Of a DNA stretch of 64,000 bases, positions 1 through 12,248 are shown in pieces. A model generated the notes under the pieces. It was not told the DNA's origin, ran no database searches, and saw only the letters and a program-made list of their open reading frames with translations. The DNA is from Raffaelea ambrosiae (Eukaryota; Ascomycota; Sordariomycetes; Ophiostomatales; Ophiostomataceae). Where the stretch lies: contig PCDI01000013.1 in assembly GCA_002778195.1 (NCBI GenBank), positions 577,021 through 641,020 on the forward strand, given 5' to 3'. The translations under genes and the position numbers were made by a program. The first letter of the stretch is position 1. Each line of letters opens with the position of its first letter.

Positions 1-1004
1 ATCTAGCAACGGCGCTTCCATTCTCAACGGTCCACTCACCTCGCCAGAAGAGCCACAAAAAAGCGGACTCCCTCCTCGCCTGAACAGCACAGGGCGGATA
101 GTCTCTTGCACGCTCCGACCGACAAAAGTACCTGGCCATCTTCCATATTCCTGCGCCAGATTGAGTGTTTCCCCATATTCTCGATTTTCTGCACTATCTG
201 TCGCCCTGGTCGCCCTCACCTCGCTCGCTGCCTCCTCTGGCCGCTCTGTTCGACTGCGCAACCCGAGACCTTTCAAACTCTCCCCCAAAACCCGCACGGG
301 ACGCCAATTTACCCGTGTCTGCATCTAGTCCCGCGCCCATTTGCGCCTTCCTGCACCTGACGAAACAATCTGACACCAGCAACCCCGGCACCGCAGCCTC
401 TGGTTGGCTTCTCTTCTGCGTGTTTCGCCTTCGATCCTACGTGCCTCGTGTTTCTTTTTTTTTTTTTAAAGGCGTGGGCTTGCGCACGCGCGAACGGCAC
501 TAGCACCGAAAACGAAGTAACCAAATCCAACCACTGAAGCGTCGCACTGGACTTGGCGCTGAAGACTGGCGTTACCCGCTGTCCGTCTCTCCCGCCACCC
601 GTCTCCTTCTGTATTATTATTGCCTGTTTTCTTGCACCCAACCCGATTCTCTCTCCCATCCTTCCCGGCGACGAGAGGGAAGACCAAAGGTGCAGCCGCC
701 AGGCGACAACAGCGAAGGAGAGCTGATCTGGACTAAATCAGACCGCAAAGAAGAAAAAAGGAAATTCGCTGAAAAAAAGCAACAAATTGCTCCAGGAAAA
801 AGCAACATTCCAACGCCCGGTGTGTCTCGCTTTTTGTCAGCGCTGTGCTGCAACACCATCGCGAAAACTCCGGCACGTCGCAGCATCGTGGAGCGAAGTC
901 TGCTGGGCTCCTTTTTATTCTGCCTGCGCTTTTTGCAGTTTGCTTGGCGAGACTGGTGTTTCCGCCCGTCTCCCCCTTCTGCTTGACCTTCCCGCATCCT
1001 CACA
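1..1004. other. Upstream region and probable leader of the 1005-2592 gene
   Basis: No gene is supported here. One plus-strand frame is open from the left edge to about 324, but it has no recognisable domain and its composition matches the C/T-rich leaders seen elsewhere in the window. The stretch from about 540 to 1004 is pyrimidine-rich on the plus strand and ends directly at the start codon of the next gene, so it is most simply promoter plus 5' leader. A short T run lies near 450. Confidence 0.5.
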
Positions 1005-2592
1005 ATGAGTACCGCCATCGCAATGGCCCCTTCACCGGCTCCCCACGACCGCCCGTCCTTTGGCAGCGGCTCCAACAACACAGCTTCCGGTGCCGTCCAC
1101 TCGTCCTCTACTTCCACATCTGCAGCAGAGCTGTCTGCAGCAGCAGCGGCTGCCGTTGCTGCCGTTTCGTCGTCTCCATCTGCACACAAGACCACAGCGA
1201 CGCCGCTTGCCCCAGCACAACGGTCTGGTAGCGGCAGCCCTCGCGCCGGCGCCTCAGCAACCAAGTCCTCCCCTCCTAGCGCGTAAGTATTCTGTTCTTC
1301 TGTTTGTTTTGTGTATACCGGCTGGTTTTTCTGTTGCCTTCGGCGACTACTGCTGTGCTTTGACGCGTCTTCCGCGCCGCTTCGCCCGACTTGCCGGACG
1401 TCCAGATTACTAACTGGTGCTTCGCAGATTACGCAACGCTGGCCCCCATGGCCCAAAGATCGTCGTGAAGAAGGAGCCGTCCTCACCCGAACCGACCCCT
1501 CGCCACCGACCCCGGAAACTAGACCTGTCCAAGGGTGGCAGCAACACTGCCGGCGGACCGAACACGTCCCGTGGCCCCCTCACTGCAAGAGACGGTCTGG
1601 GCATCCAGGAAGTCGGCCTGGCATGCTTGTCGCCTGGCTTTGTCACCCACGACCCGGCCATGAAGGAGCAGCTCCAGCGCAGCATGACTGTCCGTGAACA
1701 GCAGCGCCACATTATCGAGGCAAGATTGCAGCAGCAGTCGGCCAAGGGCGATGGCTCTATGGACACGGCTATGAAGGACAAGGACATGTCAAACCACTTC
1801 TCTGCTAAGACTCCCGGCATGTCGCGCCGCAACAAGGCACCGCCTGGCCTGTCGATCGTCGCCCCGTCGCATGAGACGTTTGCCAACGAGCGCGTTATCC
1901 AATCCGCGCCACTCGGCCAGACCTTCACTGGCATCAACAACCCCCACCCGCTAACTCGCCACATAACCAACCAGCCGTCCAAGCTGTCCAACACGTCTCA
2001 CATCCACCATGTGCCCGCCAACCAGACGAACAACCGCCTGCCGCCCATTGCTGACGTCTTTGGCCAGGGCCTCTCTGGCCACCCTGAGTCGAGCGGCCAC
2101 TCTCTCTACGTGCAGCAGAGCAGCGCACGGGGCCCGTTGACGTCGCCCAGCCATCCGCCACCAATGTCTCACCCCCCACCGCCACCGCAACAGGCACCGC
2201 AACAGGCACAGCAACAGCAGCAGCAACCACAGCCCCCCTTGTCTGGTCGTCCTAGAGAATACCGCTCTGCCGAAGAAGCACAGGTTGAGCTTGCTGGTGG
2301 CCGGCCCGAGCTGCTGCCGAAGCTGGTTCACTACGGTGGCCATCAGCCGCCCACGCCGCCGTCACCGCAGCATGGCTATTCCTCCCGGAATGCGGATGGC
2401 AGCCGGAGTACGAGCAGAAGGCGTACCCGTGCCGAGTACGAGGACGGAGGAAGCCCACCATTAGGTGTAGGCCGCTCAACGCAACGCCGTGGACCATTCG
2501 GTGAGGGCCGAGACAGCCCAGAAACCAACCGCCAGAAGCGGGAAGAATTCCTCCGCCTCTGCGAGCGTGCATGGGACCTGTTTCACTCTTAG
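1005..2592 (+). CDS. Conserved disordered protein of filamentous ascomycetes, function unknown
   Basis: Two exons, 1005-1282 and 1428-2592, give 480 aa. The intron has a GTAAGT donor, a perfect TACTAAC branch point at 1408-1414 and a CAG acceptor; the phase joins exactly (2+1 bases). The start ATG at 1005 follows CACA. The N-terminal 90 residues are almost entirely Ala, Ser, Pro and Thr. The middle has a stretch around IQEVGLACLSPGF and a segment PGMSRRNKAPPGLSI, then a Pro/Gln-rich tract encoded by CAA/CAG repeats. The basic C-terminus ends EEFLRLCERAWDLFHS. I know no named domain for it. From memory of the group, the IQEVGLACLSPGF segment and the WDLFHS tail recur in related moulds, which suggests a conserved but unnamed family. 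Disorder and basic patches would fit a nuclear regulator, but that is only inference. Confidence 0.85.
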
Positions 2593-4808
2593 GCGTTGTG
2601 TGCATTTTCACCACTGGAATTTTACGAATTTTTGCACGCCCGATTTGATCTGCATTTTCATCCTCTCCTTTTATTTGTTCTTTCGTCGCGTGGGCAGCAA
2701 GGGTTCTTGTTTTTTTCTCTTCTACTTTTTCTCTTGTGTTATAACCTGCGAAAAAAAAACGTTCTTGCCGTTTCCTGCCTTCTCCCGCTTCATTACAATA
2801 TTTCGCCGAATGCTCTTTTTTTCTAACATGCGCGAACAACCTCGACTACATTACATATATACAACACCTGTTTCTATATATTTGGGACTTTTTTCGGACC
2901 GGATACTGGAAAGGAAGAACTTTTTTAATACTAGGTTGGTGCGGCCTTTTTTTTTCTGGAGCAGCTAGGATTGGATGCCTATGGAAATGCCTTTAGACGT
3001 GGTCTATAGGCGGAGAGTGCATGATGAAAGAGGAACGAACGACTAAGGACCCGATGGGGACCGTACGGCTGCTACTGGTAAGGTCCTGGCTGGTGATGGA
3101 TGGGTTTATCTACGGTGTTTTTTTTTTTTGTTTGTTTGTTTTTGGTCATATTCTTGGTCCACTTCTTTGTCTTCGTCCTTTTTGGGAATAACATATATGG
3201 GCTGTTTCACACAATGCCCTTTTTCAGTTTACTTGTTCCAGTTCTCGCGTGCTCTGTTTGCAATGTGCATCTTTCACACTTTGGCCAAATGGCTTTGGTC
3301 ATACGCCTTGCATCCCAGTGGCCCCATTGGCTTGCATTGGCAAAGCATTGGCTTGCCATTGGCTCTCGTATTGGCCTGCTGACGGGAACTGCCGTAGAAA
3401 TAAAAAGGGGGCAGGTGGAGATGGTGTTTGTTCATCTGTTGAGCGACGGCGCCACCCCTATTCAACCGACTTTTTTTTTTCCCAGCGTAGCGCACGTTTC
3501 GGCGCACAAAATGGCAGCGTTGATTGCGCAAAACGGATACAGTGTATTACGAGTGGTGCATGATAAGATGTATGCGTGGGCTTGAGAAAAGAAGAAAAAA
3601 ACCGCACTGGCAGCTAACGTCACACAGTCTACAGAGTAGTTTAGTCCGGCATTACAATAAAAAAGATAAACACACAAAATCAAGCCATGTCTCTCAATAG
3701 GGAAAGAGCGATCGTCTGTCACGGACATGTCTTGCCTTTACAACAAGGGGTCTGCGCTTTCGTTATTGTTGTACCCTATTCTTGAACCCTCCGGTTTTTT
3801 TTTTTCTTTTTTCTTTTTTTTTTTCAAAAAGCTAAAGGTCGTTTGAGTGTGCGTCTACATGTAGCACGTGTGTGTCATTGACTTGACTGGCTGGTAGAGA
3901 CAGGATTTCCAAAGCCCGCGTCCATCCCTAAGTCTGTGTCATGTATCTTGTGTTTCGTGTCTTTGTGTTTGAGCATGTGGGTGTGTTCGAGGGAGGCTCA
4001 GATTCCTAATGTGACAGGCATCTGAGAACAGAGAGAGAGGAAGACGAGGAAGACACACAACTGTAGCTCTTGGTCCAGAAAAGCTAGAGCGGAAAAGCCA
4101 GACAAAAAAAATAAAAATAAAAAGCATCCAACCAACCCCAGAAACAAGAAAACCATGCAACCCACAAACACCGTTGCTGTGTGCTGGCAAACCTAAAAAA
4201 AAGAACGCCCATAAGACATTAAAAAACCACAGAAACCCAGTATGGCAATAAGAAAACATAAAAGACCCCATAAAATGACCTCCCCCGTTACAGTCGTAAA
4301 CCATCCATTCAGCGTATACGCAGCAGCGATCAACAAATGACAGAAAATAAAAGCTAAGAAAGAGAGGTCGATCAAACAAACAAACAAACAAAAAGAGCTT
4401 TGGATGTTGAAAGCCATTTCGTAATAAAAGTAGTAGCAATAGTAGTAGTTATAACGCTGATATAAGAACAAAATTAAAACGGAATCAAAGAAAGCGGCTA
4501 TGATGCAACGCAGGCAAAAGAAAAGAAGTCGAACAGCGCATAACTAGTGTTCGAAAGGACACCCAGAACTTTTCTTTCCTTGGAACGGTTCGTAGATTTT
4601 GTGCAGTGAGAGAGAGAGAGGGGGGAGTGCGTGTGTGTGTTTGTTTGATTTCATTGTCGTGTTTTTTTGGGGGGGGAGGGAGGGGTGGGACTTGAATCTA
4701 GGCCACCAGACGCCCGAAGTGTGATGATGCCTGCCCGGCCATCATTAATGATGGATCACCATTGACCGGAACCCGTCCCACATTTCGTCGAATGGCGCGG
4801 GACGTAGG
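2593..4808. other. Convergent 3' intergenic region
   Basis: This is the tail-to-tail space between the 1005-2592 gene (+) and the SAT4-like kinase (-). It is AT-richer than the genes, with long T runs (about 3117-3130 and 3798-3824) on the plus strand, a CAAA microsatellite (4373-4392) and a G-rich patch near 4668-4690. It probably holds the 3' untranslated regions and polyadenylation signals of both genes. Open frames here have no recognisable domain. Confidence 0.5.
4373..4392. repeat. CAAA microsatellite
   Basis: About five tandem CAAA units lie in the 3' intergenic space between two convergent genes. Confidence 0.8.
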
Positions 4809-6578
4809 TCATAGACCTTCCTCGCCAGCCTTGCACAATTTTATCTCACGACCCCATTCAGACTTGAGCACTTGCGAAGCTGTTATGCGGCGAGTGGGGT
4901 TGGGATCGAGGATGGAGTAAATCACGTTCCGGCAGCGCGCCTGAAACATTTAGTTAGCATATTTGTGTTCCGGAAGCTCGTGCTGGTCAAAATCACACTG
5001 CGGGGAAGAGGCTGATATCTGTCCAGGTATTTAGACGAAAATACTTACCCGATGCAGCGACTCGATAGGACCGTAGCCCTCCTCGTCACGGCGGCCATCC
5101 AGATAGCGAGCATAAAACTCATCGTCGTCCTTTTTGGCGACGCGCCACAGGTGACGGCCGGTACGCATAGCCATGTAAATGACGCCACACGCCCAAATAT
5201 CCACGGCGCGGGCGTCAAACTCCTTGTTGGTGTACTCCTCTGGGGCAATGTAGGGAGCTGAGCCGCACAAGCCAGTCACCATGTGGGCATCGCTTTCCCA
5301 AGCCATGCGGAAACACTCTCCGTTGCCAAAATCGGTAATTTTCAGGCCACCGTGTGTGGTCAGCAAAAGATTCTCAGGCTTCAGGTCGCGGTGGGCGACG
5401 CCCATCTCGTGCATGTACTCGACGCCGCGCATCATCTGCTTGAACAGACAGTCGGCCTCCTGCACTTCGAGCTTTCCGGCAGCCAAAACGAGGGTGTACA
5501 AGTCGCCTCCCGCACAAAACTCCATGACCTCGCAGAAATCTCCCTTGGCGTCCTTAAGCAGGTCGAGGGTGTGGATGACGTTGGGATGACGAAGGCTTGA
5601 GGAGATGCAGAACTCGGCGGTCAGACGTTTGCTATACTTCTTTTCGTTTTCCTCGGGACGGCGACGGAACTCCTTGACGGCATACAGCTTTTCGCCCATG
5701 CCGTCGGCCAGCTTCTTGTGCGAGATGCGCACAATGCCAAAGGCGCCACGGCCGATGATCTCCTGGCACTTTCCGTACTTCTGAGTAAGAGTCGTGGGCG
5801 GAGCTGCGGCGGGTGCGCCTGGCTTCTTTTCGGTGGCAGCCTTCTTGTCAGCAGCCAGAGTGTCCTTCTCTTGCTTCAGGTTGTCGACCCAACTTGACAC
5901 CAGGGATAGGTCCGCCTCGGGATTGTCTGGCTTCTTGCCCAGGAAGCCACGGAACACGTCCATAAGCTTCTCTTGGCGGCGACTGGACTTGAGATGATGC
6001 TCGTGGCCACCCTGGAGGCCAGAGTCGATGACAAAGCGGTGTGCATTTGCGTGGTTGGCTGACTTGGTGCTCTTGGCCACACCGGAAGCAGGGACCTTGT
6101 CCTGCATCTTCTCGGTGTTGGAGCTCTTGCGAGAAGGGGCCTGTGGCTTTGGGGCGGGCGACGCAGTGACACTGGTGGCAGCGCTGGAAGTCGGCGCAGG
6201 CGAGAGGCCGTTGGTGGGAGCTTGCGCAGTGCCGTTCTTGGTTTCCTTGGCCAGGTGGACGAGGTTCTGAGACGACGGCTGCTGCGGCAGCGGCGGCGAA
6301 TGCTGGCCGGGTGTCTTGTTCTGAGAATTTCCGTTGATCGGGTGGCCAGCGGCGTCATGACCGGCAGCCGCACGCTGGGAGAACATGCGGGTGAGGCGGT
6401 CCTTGACGGACGTTTTTTCGGGCTGTTTTACGGCCGAGTCGGTGGGCGGGGTAGTTTGGCCATTTTGAGGTCTGAGACGTGGCGAGACGTTTGGCGGCAG
6501 CTCTATTGATTTGATCGAAGATGAGTGCGAACGTTGTGCAGAGTTGTTAGCTCTCGTTTCGGAAGATATGCTGGCCAT
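4809..6578 (-). CDS. SAT4: Serine/threonine protein kinase of the SAT4/HAL4-HAL5 family
   Basis: Exon 1 is 6578-5049 and exon 2 is 4940-4809 (553 aa). The intron donor is GTAAGT, with a GCTAAC branch and CAG acceptor. The first 265 residues are Ser/Pro/Thr-rich and probably disordered. The kinase domain follows: glycine loop GRGAFG (about 276-281), Lys302 in AVKEF, HRDLKPEN (396-403), DFG (416-418) and APEE (445-448), then the C-terminal lobe completed by exon 2 (NVIYSILDPNPTRRITASQV). All catalytic residues are present. The closing WGREIKLCKAGEEG segment is typical of the family. In yeast, HAL4/HAL5 kinases stabilise the Trk potassium transporters and nutrient permeases at the plasma membrane and confer salt tolerance; the same role is inferred here. 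The frame is open 29 codons upstream, but the first candidate there is GTG, so ATG at 6578 is the start. Confidence 0.93.
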
Positions 6579-9300
6579 AACTAGAGAGGAAGTTGCGGGG
6601 ATCGGTTCGGGACGGGAAGAACGGGAGAGATGAGCGGAAGAGAAGCGCGTCTCGCGGAGAGACACAAAAGGGTGTCAGGCAGTGGACACACAGACACGAA
6701 CACAAAGAACGTGTGCTGCAACGCCCCCAAACCCTTGAGAGTGAAGCCGAAGTGCTGCGCAGGCGCGTGCGGTGTACAGAGACGAGTGTTTCGGATGTGA
6801 GGAAAAAGTGGTGATGACGACTCCCAGAGTGCTGCTAGATAGAAATGTGATGTAAGTCTTATCGATTGGGCGGTTTCCTTATTGGGAGGGGCGCTTGGTT
6901 GTGGCTTTGTGCCGCGAATTTGCGCTGGGTCTCAATTATCTGGGCGCTTGTGGAGGCCTTTTGTGTCCGCGGTGTCTGTGGTGCGTTTGCTGCGCTTGTT
7001 GTGTTTGTGGTCTTTGTTTTTTGGTTCCTTGTTCTTGAAAGAAAGAGGAGGAGGAAATAAACAAAGGATGTAAGGAGAATCTATATATGGGTTGTGCGTG
7101 ACGTGGGAGCGCGCGCAGAGCCTAAATTTGCAGCGGCTGGGGGTGCTGTTGGAAAAGGTGAGCAGAGGAACACAATGGAAGGTGGCGGTTAAGTATGGCA
7201 GTGACTGGGGAGGAGTTGGGGGGTGTCTGAGGTGTGCGTGGGCAGGGCAGAGTAGCCGAATAAAAGTGACAGGCTACGGCTGCGAAAAAGCAGGAGGCAA
7301 AAAAGCAAGAATTTGAGATTGGGAAGGGTTGGGAAAGGGGGGCCAGGGTGGGCGACTAGAAAAAGAGAGTTCGACAGGAGTGCGTGGGAGAGCTGCGGGT
7401 GCGAGTGGGTTGTGCGAGCGAGGGCAGGTTTTAGCAGGTGTTAGAGGCCGATGACCAGCAAAAGTGGAGGCTGTTGGGTCGATCCGATAGCAGTCATGGT
7501 GAAGAAATAGCTCCGTTTTTAGCGTGCAGGGTTCATACAACGGTTGGAGGACGGGGATGGGGAGTGGTCCGTGTCCGGCGAGGCCAAGCAGCACTGGGGG
7601 GAGCGGCTGTGTAGGTATATCGAAGAAGTGGAAGCAGGAGAGAAGGCGAATTCGACGAGGAGTCGAGGAAACCAGAAAAGAAAAGCGCCGAGGCAACGCG
7701 GTGCTGCAGGAGCCGTGGAGAGCGCAGGCCGGAACAAGGCCACAGTGAGGCGGTTGCGTAGTCAGGGCCGTCCAAAGGACTGGCGGAGAGGCCGCGCTGA
7801 CTGCGACGGCGAGGCAGAGGGAAAGTGCTGCTGCGACCAGAAAGGCCAGGCACAAAAGCTTGGCGCAGGGGCGAAGCTGCGAAGCTGGCGGTTGCTGGCG
7901 GCTGCTGGCGAGGAAGATCGTCTGGAAGTCGGTTTCACGATGGGCAGTTTTAGGCGCTTCGACGGCAACGACAGGCGCAGAAGGACCGAGAGGAGACGAG
8001 GGTGACGAGGGAGACAGGAAAGCACGATGCAGCCCGCTGGGGCTGGCAGGGAGGGGGGGGGTGCGTGTGGTGTGAGGGAGACGGGGACGGGCTGCAGAAG
8101 GACTGCAGAAGGAGGAAACAAAAGAGCAGGCGGCAAGAAGCAGCAGAAGCAGCACGTGGGGGGTTTTGTAGTTGAGGCCAGCCAGGCTGACGAGAGCAAG
8201 GAGAGTAAAGACAGCAAGAGGCGGGAACGGGAAAAAAGAGCAGTTCCCAAAAAAGAGACGGGGAGGGACCAGGGAGCGAGGCCAAGAAGGAGACGAGAAA
8301 ACATGCGTGGCAGAGTGTGTGGATGGGATTTGCTATACCTGAAATTGATGTGCAGCGTGTAGCTAATAGCAGCAGCGGCAATGGAGCAGACGCAATGGAG
8401 CAGCAGCAGTGCAGCCGCAGGCTGCGGTGAGCCTGCTATCTATGCAGGCGGCAAGTGCAGCCAGGCCGCAGGCTGGTCGCAGTAGGCAGGCGCGTCCGAG
8501 TCTGCGGTGTACAGAAGCTGCAGAAGGCCGGTTCCGATGCGGTCGAGCTGGATGGTTGCTTTGGCTGAGCCAATGCGCCGGCGGTCGATCAGGGTGGTGG
8601 GTTGTAGCGGGTAGGTCGAAGGGGGGTGTGTGTGAGCAGGGGAGGCAGAAGGAGAGAGAGCGAGGGAGACAGAGACAGAGACAGAGAAGGGCGGAAGACG
8701 GTGGCCGGGCGGGTGAGCGGGAGAAGTGAGAGCAGACAAGTGAGAAGGGAGAAGTGAGAAGAGAGAAGTGAGAGAGCAAGACGCCACAAAAGGGGAGGAA
8801 AAGAGGCGAGGAAAGGCGAGGAAAGGGCGAGAAAAAACAGATATTCAGCAATTGCTCAAAACAGAAGGAATGGACCGACGACAGGTGCGGCAGCAGAACG
8901 GGCAGGAGCGAGAAAGGGAAGGGACGAAGGGCGAGGGGACGAGACCCAGAAATATGGGAGAGCGCGCGCACAACGAGCAAGAGGGCAGAGCCCAGCCAGA
9001 GGGAGGCACAGGAAAACACGAGGAAAGCGGCACTGTCAGTGCAGAGGGAGGAGAGAATGCAGCCAATTTTGAGTTTCTTTTTCGTCTCTTGTTTGCAATT
9101 TCTATTTCGTTATTTTGGCTAGCTGTTTTGGCATTTTGGCATTTTGGCGGTTTGGGGTGGGTTTTTGGCGGTGTTTTTTCTGCTTTTCTGCTTTTCGGTT
9201 TTTTTTTTTTCTTTTTTTCCTTTTTTTTTCAATTCTCCTATGGCACAAAATGTCTCTGAGCCCCTTTCCTTTTTTTCCTGTGTTTTCTGCGTTTTTGGCT
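6579..9300. other. Long upstream region of the SAT4-like kinase
   Basis: No gene is supported. From about 7500 to 9060 the plus strand is strongly purine-rich, so the minus strand (the kinase's sense strand) is C/T-rich, as expected for a fungal promoter and leader. This composition alone produces long Ser/Pro/Leu-rich open frames on the minus strand (for example 8155-7274) without domains. Short degenerate purine repeats (GAGAAGTGAGA-type) lie at about 8726-8777. The strand bias flips abruptly to T-rich on the plus strand at about 9065. Confidence 0.45.
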
Positions 9301-10571
9301 TTTTCCGCCTTCTTTCTAAGGTTTTGCCTGTCTTTGCCTGGTCTCTTTTTATTATTTTAAATCGTTTTGTTCGCTCTCACGTACTTTCACTTTTTTTTCT
9401 TTGTGCCCAGTTTCTAAGACCGTTTACTACTTTTTTTTTAAAAAAAAAAATTAAGGGAAAAAAAAGGTTTGCGCTGTTTTTGCAGACTTTTTTTTTGGCT
9501 GGCTCTTTTTTCACGTCTTTTTTTTTTTTAACTTCTAGGCCTTTGGCACATTCCAGTCGGGCTAGGCTCTTGCTTCTTCCGCATGCTGACCCGTTCCTTC
9601 CCCATCCAGACCGTTTAAAACACAACAGCCGAGCTTGTCGCGAACGACCTACGCGATCGGCTTGGGGAGTGGAGGAGAAATTTGAAGGGGGGCCGACAGG
9701 CTGCTGGCGGTGGCGGAATGGATGATAAATCATGAACAAGCGGTCCCCTCCACAACGGGCAGCGGAGGCGCAAAGTACTTGCCAGGTGCAAATTGGCCGG
9801 CCAGTGACAAGGCACGATGAATTCCCGGCTGTCCTGGCAAACCGAGAGTAACAGGGCGGAAATGGACTGGAGAAAGGCCGCAGGCATCTGCTACGTAGAA
9901 TAACGACCGCAGGCTTTGCATCTTAGTAATGACGTATGAGGCAGGCCAAGTTCTAGTTACCGTGTAAAAAGAAGACCACCGAACAGAGGGAGCAGAGAGG
10001 ACAGAGAGAGCACAGCAAGAGACGCAAAGCCCAAGGAAACCCCCGAAGAGAATCGAAAGAGATACCAAGGGGGGAAAATTGCAAAAACAAGGACAGCCGG
10101 AGTCCCAGGAAGGAAGGCACCGCCTTCGTCTCGAGATCTGGCGGGCTCCTTCGGGCTTTCGCAATCTTGTCTCACATGACTGTTTGGTCGCCGTTCTCAG
10201 ATCCTACAGTACGAGTAGCTGGCGTAACTGCATGCTCGTAGCAGGATGCTTGCAGACGTAATGTCGAGTCATCCAGTGCGAGTAGCTCCCCAGTTTTTAC
10301 AAATCGCAGATGGACTTTTGGGTGTGGATTTTTCCTTCTTTTCTTTTTTGCTTTTCTACGAGTAATTTTCTGTCGTTTTTGGGTCTGAATTTGAGCCTTC
10401 TGGCAACTTTTTCCTTTTTCCCAATTGCCCACATTATTAGCTAGTTAGATACGTGCTGCCAATTTGCTCCGTGCACCTGGTCGCTCCTTCCGCATCTGCT
10501 GGAGACTCCTCCGCTGGCGGTCAAAAACGCCACAACGTTGCCCTAACACGCAACAAAAAGCCGGGAAGGAA

Positions 10572-10645
10572 GCCCACGAGCCCGTGAACCCATAAACCCA
10601 CGAAACCTTGAACCCCTGAACCCTTGAACCCTTGAGCCCACGTAA
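10572..10645 (-). repeat. Degenerate 7-10 bp tandem repeat (GGGTTCA-like on the minus strand)
   Basis: On the plus strand the block reads as successive variants of CCCGTGAACC, CCCATAAACC, CCACGAAACC and CCCTTGAA; on the minus strand these are variants of GGGTTCA. At least eight imperfect units are visible. It resembles a degenerate minisatellite and is not the TTAGGG telomere repeat. Confidence 0.7.
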
Positions 10646-10860
10646 AATCCCACGAAGAAAAAAAAAAAAGCACACCATGCCGCTTTGCCTCTGGCCCGGG
10701 GAAACTGATGAGCAAGACAAGCAGCAAATGCAGCCGGCATGATTCGCATTCCTTGGCTGGCCCTGTCCGGTCCTGCCCCTTCCAGCACCACGCCAGTGGG
10801 ATTTTGCGGGGAATGCGCGGCTGGTTTTTTTTTTTTTTTTCACATTGTGCTCTGTCTCTA

Positions 10861-10882
10861 TTACATAGTAGTTACTATGTAA
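10861..10882. repeat. Perfect inverted repeat, 10-bp arms, 2-bp spacer
   Basis: The arms are TTACATAGTA and TACTATGTAA, separated by GT. Directly downstream come further CTAGCTACATGG and TAGTATG words. Related words occur at 49645, 55988 and 58173, all intergenic. Confidence 0.85.
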
Positions 10883-12211
10883 CTAGCTACATGGTAGTAT
10901 GTCCCATTTGTAAGGCATTGCCATGTATCTGACATAGTATTATCTCACCTCCCCAAAGCAGCCGAATGGGCGGTCCCTTGCCCGACAGAGCTATTTCGCA
11001 TGCAGTTACTCTTTTTTTGCCCATGTTTCGGCCTCTTTCTTCGTTTCTCTCTCTCTCTCTCTCTTCTCCTGGGCCTCTCGGACTCTCTCCGTGCACGCGC
11101 CCCAACAATCCAACGGACCTCATGCACAACAGGCTTGTCGATTGCGACCTATCATGACGAGCTACGTCCTTGACAAGAAAAAAAATGTACAAATTCAACC
11201 CGCTGCTGCCCGCGCTATTCCTCGGTCCGTCTTGTCTTCGACGCCGATTGCCGCCACCATACATACTCGTAGAATAAAGGAACCAAAGCAACGCCGGAAC
11301 ACGCCAAAACACACCAACTTCTCGCCAAACACCCGCCCCAGCGTGTTGCACAGTTGTCCCTGGATTTGGTCCTCCCTCGGCCGGCGCCAGTCTTTTCAGT
11401 CTTCATCGGTCTACGGGTATTACACAGTCTCCCAGTTTCCTCGTGTCCCGATCTTCGTCTTCCCTGGCCATTCCGCCCAATGATCCGCATGCAACTTACA
11501 CTGTAACGAGCATGGTACCTACTTTGTAGTAGTAGTTATCTTTACTCCCCCGTCTTGTTTCCCGGTTTCCTTTCCCAGACTACGCCGCTTGCAAGGTTCG
11601 CCCTTTGTTCGCTTTCACTGCTGATCTTTGTCTACTTTGTCCCCCATGTCCCTCCTCGTGTTCGTCTCAGTGTCTGTCTTGCTGGCCTACCTCGTCTTTC
11701 GTCGTCTGCTAGTAATATGAGGCATTTATCCTTGGCGGCACGCCTGTCCTGGATTTGGATCGCTGGTTTAGCCCAACCCAGCTCGGCAATGACGTCCTTC
11801 CGGCAGTTCGTCTTCATTTGTCGGGGCGTGTTAGCTCCTTTTTCTTTTCTCCTCTTTGGGCCCGGGACTACGAGTTCTTACTCGTCTCTTCTAGGTAGGT
11901 TCTCGGAGTACCTGACCAACCACCCCATGCATAGATCCTCAAGACCACCCTCGTAGGCTGCCGCGCACAACCACCTTCGTTTCTTCCCCTCACACTCACG
12001 GGACAAGGGAATTGCCCGATGGCCTGGCTTTCTCCAAATCCTCTTGTCAGATGCCCTGATGTACGTGCTGGATGTGATGTACGTGACTTACGTGATGGGA
12101 TGTTGTCTCCCCCTCCTTTGCACGTTTCTCGACCGCCAATCTCACCACTTTTGCCTGCATTGCACCACCACGTCCCGTTCCTCGTCTGCTTTTTCTTTGC
12201 CTTGTACTCTC

Positions 12212-12215
<4 letters not shown>

Positions 12216-12244
<29 letters not shown>
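12216..12244. repeat. TG dinucleotide microsatellite
   Basis: About fourteen uninterrupted TG units lie within a C/T-rich gene-poor stretch. Confidence 0.95.

Positions 12245-12248
<4 letters not shown>

Noticed and set aside
1..324. Open frame from the left edge
   Set aside because: No domain or splice evidence; ends in a stop and sits in the putative leader of the next gene.
4680..4760. tRNA-like words (a TTCAAGT loop on the minus strand)
   Set aside because: The five bases on either side do not pair as a T stem and no matching D-arm or anticodon arm is visible.
6579..6665. Extended N-terminus of the SAT4-like kinase by 29 residues
   Set aside because: The only candidate start there is GTG; the first ATG is at 6578.
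7274..8155. 293-codon minus-strand frame, leucine-rich start
   Set aside because: Looks like a secreted protein at first glance, but it is a translation of a C/T-rich leader-like tract, with similar frames overlapping in other phases and no motif.
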